Source: CAVZQN01 sp963837395 | GTDB taxonomy: Bacteria; Acidobacteriota; HRBIN11; JAKEFK01 | Direction of reading: 5' to 3' | Length of the DNA stretch: 64,000 nucleotides | Assembly: GCA_963837395.1 (NCBI GenBank) | Contig: CAWINI010000004.1 | Span: 2,970,793 to 3,034,792 of the forward strand | In this document: positions 60,101 to 64,000 of the stretch, one piece after another | Layout: the number at the start of each line of letters is the position of its first letter | How positions within the stretch are numbered: the stretch's first letter is position 1 | Made by a program: the position numbers and the translations under genes | The notes under the pieces: generated by a model | The model's input: the letters and a program-made list of their open reading frames with translations, nothing else | What the model was told of the DNA's origin: nothing | Database searches by the model: none

Positions 60101-63100
60101 ACTTAACGCAGTGATGACATTGCCATTCGTGTTTTGAATGACCCCAGTTCCAACAGATGGAATTTTGGTAATGCCGCCGGTCCAAATAGCTCTGGTGTTA
60201 TCAACGATCAATCGGCCATAAGTTGAAACTCCGTTTTGGAATAAATAAATTGTTCCGGCACCGCCAGCCACCAGGAAGTCAATAGGACTACGTCCGCCGT
60301 TTGAAACCAAATGTGTTTCGATGCCATGGCTCATGAAGTCCTGATCGTAATGGATTGAAATTCTTCCGCCGCCACCGCCATCATTTTCATCAGCACTTGC
60401 ATTAATGGAACCGTGTCCTGAAATTGTTTGCGTACTGATTTGTATTGAACCGCCGCCTGCGCCACCGCTATCGTTGGAACAAATTCTTCCAGTTTCACCG
60501 CCAGCGAAGATGAAACCATCAACAAACAGTGAATCGGTTTGAATTCCAATCACGCCACCACCATCAGCAACAGTGCAGCCGCCACCGCTGCCCGAATCAT
60601 CCGGTGCGAAGAGATTTCCATAAGGAATCGCAATGAAATCATTGCCATGCTGAGATCCTTTGCCTCCGTAGCTCCCACCGCTCATCTCACCATTTGTGCC
60701 GCCAACGGTTGTATTTGGATAAGTTCGTCGTCCCTGATAACCAAGACTGTAAGCATCAATTGATCCGCCACAATCAATTGAAACTCGATTGGCTGTCAGA
60801 TGAAGCTTGAATTCAGTTGTATTGGTTGTTTTTCTATGCGTAATCTTGCCGCCATCTAAAACAACAACATCAGCGAATGAGTGATCACCGGTAATCGTTA
60901 GAGTTGCGCCATTATGAACGATGATTGTTTGATCCTGATATGGATTTGTTGCATCGATAAACTCATTGCTGGTGATGTGATTTCCTTCAACGATTTCCAT
61001 TGTGGTTGTAACAGCGGCCGAGTTTCCAGCAAAGTCATAAACGACTGCAGTGTATTGTCGGAAATCACCTTCGTTTAATCCGCTGAGAACATCTGTTGTT
61101 GTAACGGCGGTATCTTTTCGCGCAATATTATCGACAACCGCGAATGGAGTTTCTTCAGCCTCACGATAGAACTCAACCTTTTGCACATTGTCGTCATCTG
61201 TTACATGCACACGAAGTTGCAATGTGTAATTCGGCGGATACAGCAAGCCATTAGTCGGACAATCAAATTCGATCGTAGGTCGAGTTGGATCATCGGATAC
61301 TTTTACTAAAATCGTGAATTCCACTTGCGACGAATTGCCTTCGATATCGAATGCTTTAACGGTGCCAACGATCGATGTGTCTTGATCCACTGGGGGTGTG
61401 ATGAATTGTCTTATATATGGAACAGTGGTGTCGGTGATTGTTAAGCCATTGAATGAGAGTTCAACTTTGGCAACACCAACAGCATCGGTTGCTGTTGCTG
61501 CAACCAGGAATCGATCCCCTTCCGTTACTTCCGCGAATCCACCCGCAGGTTGAGTCAGGATCAAAATAGGCGGCGTTGTATCGGGAGCAATAGTGTACGA
61601 AACTTCCGGCGTTGATGTTGATTTTCCGGAATCATCTGTTGCACGCGCTTTAATGACAACAACCGAACCATTATCCAGAGTTGATGGCAGTGCAACATCT
61701 TTGAATCCGCTGGTGGATTCTCCAGCATCCAATGTGAGATTCAATGCGCCGCTTACGATGATCAGTACTTTCTTGATTGCGCCTTCATCGCTGGCGGTGT
61801 AATTCACACGGATGGTTTGTCCGGCGTAAATATCGCCAGGCGACGGTTGAGGATCGATGCTAATTTGCGGCGGCAGATCCGGAATCAAAGTAATTGGAAG
61901 TGCAGTCCGTCCGGAAGTATTTCCCGATCGATCGGTAGCAGATGCTTCCACCAACATCGTAGTTCCGCCATTTGATTCAATTGTTGTAAGCGATGGTGGG
62001 ACATCATATATAAATGGCGCAGATGTATCGTGGAATCGCAGGATACCTTTGATATAGAAATCTACAGTTAACGGCGATTCTGAAACTCCAGCGGTGATCG
62101 TAACCGGACGTCCTTCAATGATCAGATTCGCGCTGGCACTCAGAGTTGGATTTGCTGGCGGGGCTGTGTCGATTGTATCGAAGAACAAGCTGGCAGAGTT
62201 TGAATTTCCGGAAGTGTCAGTAAAGCCGGTGATCGTAAATGTAATACGTTCATTTTCAACCAACGGACCACTGAACGTTAGTGTCACCGATGTGTGCGCA
62301 AGATTCCATGTTTCGGTTGCAATCGTTAATGGCGGACCATCCGGAATTCGGGTAATCGAATATGTGCCCGCATTTTGAATTGTTTCGCTGAAGAATAATT
62401 GCAGCTTGGTGTTCGTTGGAACATTAAATGCCTTATCAACTGGAATCGAGTTGATTAAAGTCGGTATCACGTTGTCCAGAGTTGTGAATGTGGCGATGTA
62501 ATCATCAGCCAGGGTATTGCCAGCCAGATCTTCAGCCGCTTTCGAAATCAGGATCGTGTAAGTTGTCTGCGGTTTGAGCTGTGCAGATGGCGTAAATATC
62601 CATTCAACTCCGTTCTGTACCAGGTTGCCCGCTACGCTGCCACTCGGTGAAATCAACAGGAAAGCATTCTGAATAGAGGATGGTTCCATCAGTTCATTGA
62701 ATACTACATGAATAGTACTATCAAATCTAATGTCCCTGGCGCCTTTAGCGGGGTCGGTTGAAACAATCGAAGGTAAAGTTCCATCCAGAATCAGGAGGTG
62801 GATATTGGCTTGACCTTCGGCGATTGTACCGAACACACGTGCGCGACGGTCCTTGGCGAAATCTTCAGCGATCAGCGTATAACTGCCGGGCGTAACTCCA
62901 TCGATCTGGAAATTTCCGGCAATGTCGGTGAATCCGAAGAGATTTGTGTTGCCTGTGGTCAGAGTTAACGAAACATTATCAACAGGGTTCGATTGTAAAT
63001 CTGTAACAATACCTTTAACAGTTCCCGATGGCGCAACGGTAACACTCAAATCAACCGGTGGAGTTGCCATCACCAACAATCGTGCCTGATGCACTGCCAG

Positions 63101-64000
63101 ATAAGATTGCACCGCTGTCAGCATCTTCGGTTCGCGCTGTAATTGTGAAAGTAGATTCCGGCACAAACAAGAACGATGTTGTGTTACCTCCGATCGCATG
63201 CGTTTCCGTTCGCTTTTCCATATCGTTGTTGTACGTAAGCGTGACGGTTGTAACATCCAGCAACGATCCCAGCACAGAAACGTTGAGTGTTTTGAGTCCC
63301 TTCAGAATCATGATCACACCGTTTGGACCAGGAATGCTCAACGTGATCCGTGCAATTCCGCGATAAGGAACTCCGTTGTAGCTAAATCGTGTCACCAATG
63401 TATAGTCACCAAGCGGAAGATCATTCACCCGGAATTCACCGGCAGGTGCATCGATCCTTAAGACAATTCCATTTCCGCTGACATTGATAATTGGAACGAC
63501 GCCTGCAGGAATTGGAGTTTGATCAGCAAATAATATCGTTCCTTCAATGGATGCGGATTCCTGCAACAAAATGTTTTCGGCATTATCTTGATCTTCCGCA
63601 TCAATACTTCCTTCCGCTTGTCCTGCTAACAATTCCGAAGTTGCGGTAATTGTGTATGTACCTTGCGGCACTGCCGGGAAATTAAAACTGCCATCGGCTC
63701 CACTGGAACCAAGTAAGTTCCGATTCACAAGTCCGTGAGAAACGAGCGTGATATTTGCACCTGCGATCGGATTTGCGACGGTGTAATCATAGATAACGCC
63801 ATGCACTTTCCCCTGCGCTTCCATCAGCACATCTTGATCGACAGTTTGTCCATCAGTGTTTACACTGAAAAACGCAGATTCGCCGCGACGTCCGGTGTTG
63901 TTATCGATTGCTGCAAGACGATAAAGAACCTACCGGCACGTATAGGAATTGGAAATCACCATTGCTGTCAGATGCAGCAATGCCTACTGGAACGCCACCG
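57164..64000 (-). CDS. Giant surface protein (Ig-like, CarboxypepD-reg-like, beta-helix), frameshifted and incomplete
   Basis: More than 2270 residues, beginning beyond base 64000. In order: CarboxypepD-regulatory-like beta domains (GTVKGIVTDLQSNPVDNVSLTL), Big_5 domains (DPAKGARDIRFDSTIHVVFNE), several Ig-like domains (ATDAVGVAKVELSFNG), a glycine-rich beta-solenoid (GGSYGGKGSQHGND, GGGGRISIHYDQ), more Ig-like domains, a Big_5-like domain, a pectin-lyase-type right-handed beta-helix (IYVDQQDPNAVLNPPCGTL, NNDLSGSFDSGITGF), and a final Ig-like domain. No haem, enzyme or sortase motif was seen. The frame breaks twice, near 63058-63066 and 63923-63927, each mended by removing one base. A huge secreted adhesin or matrix protein is likely; an operon with the Ig protein downstream. 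Confidence 0.8.

Overview
The window is a chromosomal stretch, low in G+C (about 40% by eye), from a Gram-negative, respiring bacterium. It has lipoprotein and TolC-type export genes, cytochromes c with signal peptides, sigma-54-type regulation and a giant surface protein. The gene mix (LmbE-type deacetylase with a symporter, large multihaem cytochromes, NtrC regulators, dispersed GC-rich hairpin repeats) would fit Acidobacteriota or a neighbouring phylum, but no rRNA is present and I cannot fix the taxon. No prophage, IS element or CRISPR array was seen.

Layout. 1-8.8 kb: end of an AI-2E-type permease, a sigma-70 family factor, tRNA-Thr(CGT), a GGQ release-factor-like protein, and an LmbE deacetylase / micro-membrane-protein / Na+ symporter / Dabb group, with three families of dispersed hairpin repeats. 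8.9-12 kb: an NtrC-type response regulator divergent from a globin-domain histidine kinase and a stand-alone receiver protein. 12-29.5 kb: a stress island with four universal stress proteins, OsmC, Hsp20, a Ca-type P-ATPase, a hemerythrin, tryptophanase, two radical SAM proteins, two phosphatase-like paralogues and a cyclic-nucleotide-binding-domain protein. 29.7-40.5 kb: respiration. This covers cytochrome c, a ba3-type oxidase with its 41-residue subunit IIa, Sco, a cytochrome b/Rieske complex with an 11-haem cytochrome, a seven-haem NapC/NirT protein and an 11-haem cytochrome fused to a b561-like domain. 40.5-47 kb: a TolC/adaptor/RND efflux operon with a divergent ArsR regulator. 47-55 kb: a kinase pair, CheR, an archaeal-type methionine adenosyltransferase, a TPR monohaem cytochrome and an Mg-type P-ATPase. 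55-64 kb: two very long Ig-like-repeat surface proteins.

The main hidden signal is regulatory. Thirteen start regions between 11.6 and 29.6 kb, plus CheR at 49 kb, carry a GG-N10-GC (or GA) element resembling the sigma-54 -24/-12 promoter, in most cases with the -12 element 21-33 bases before the start codon. Several match TGGCA-N6-TTGCW almost exactly. Three of the divergent intergenic regions also hold the palindrome TGTCA-N6-TGACA. With the globin kinase and the NtrC-type regulator at its edge, the island looks like a haem/oxygen- (or NO-) responsive, sigma-54-dependent stress regulon. Its gene content recalls, by analogy only, the mycobacterial DosR dormancy regulon.

Five reading-frame breaks (PLP lyase, hemerythrin, RND pump, giant protein twice) are all of the +1/-2 kind, which suggests assembly errors as much as pseudogenes. 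Two repeat elements lie in frame inside the signal-peptide region of one surface protein, and another lies inside the LmbE protein.
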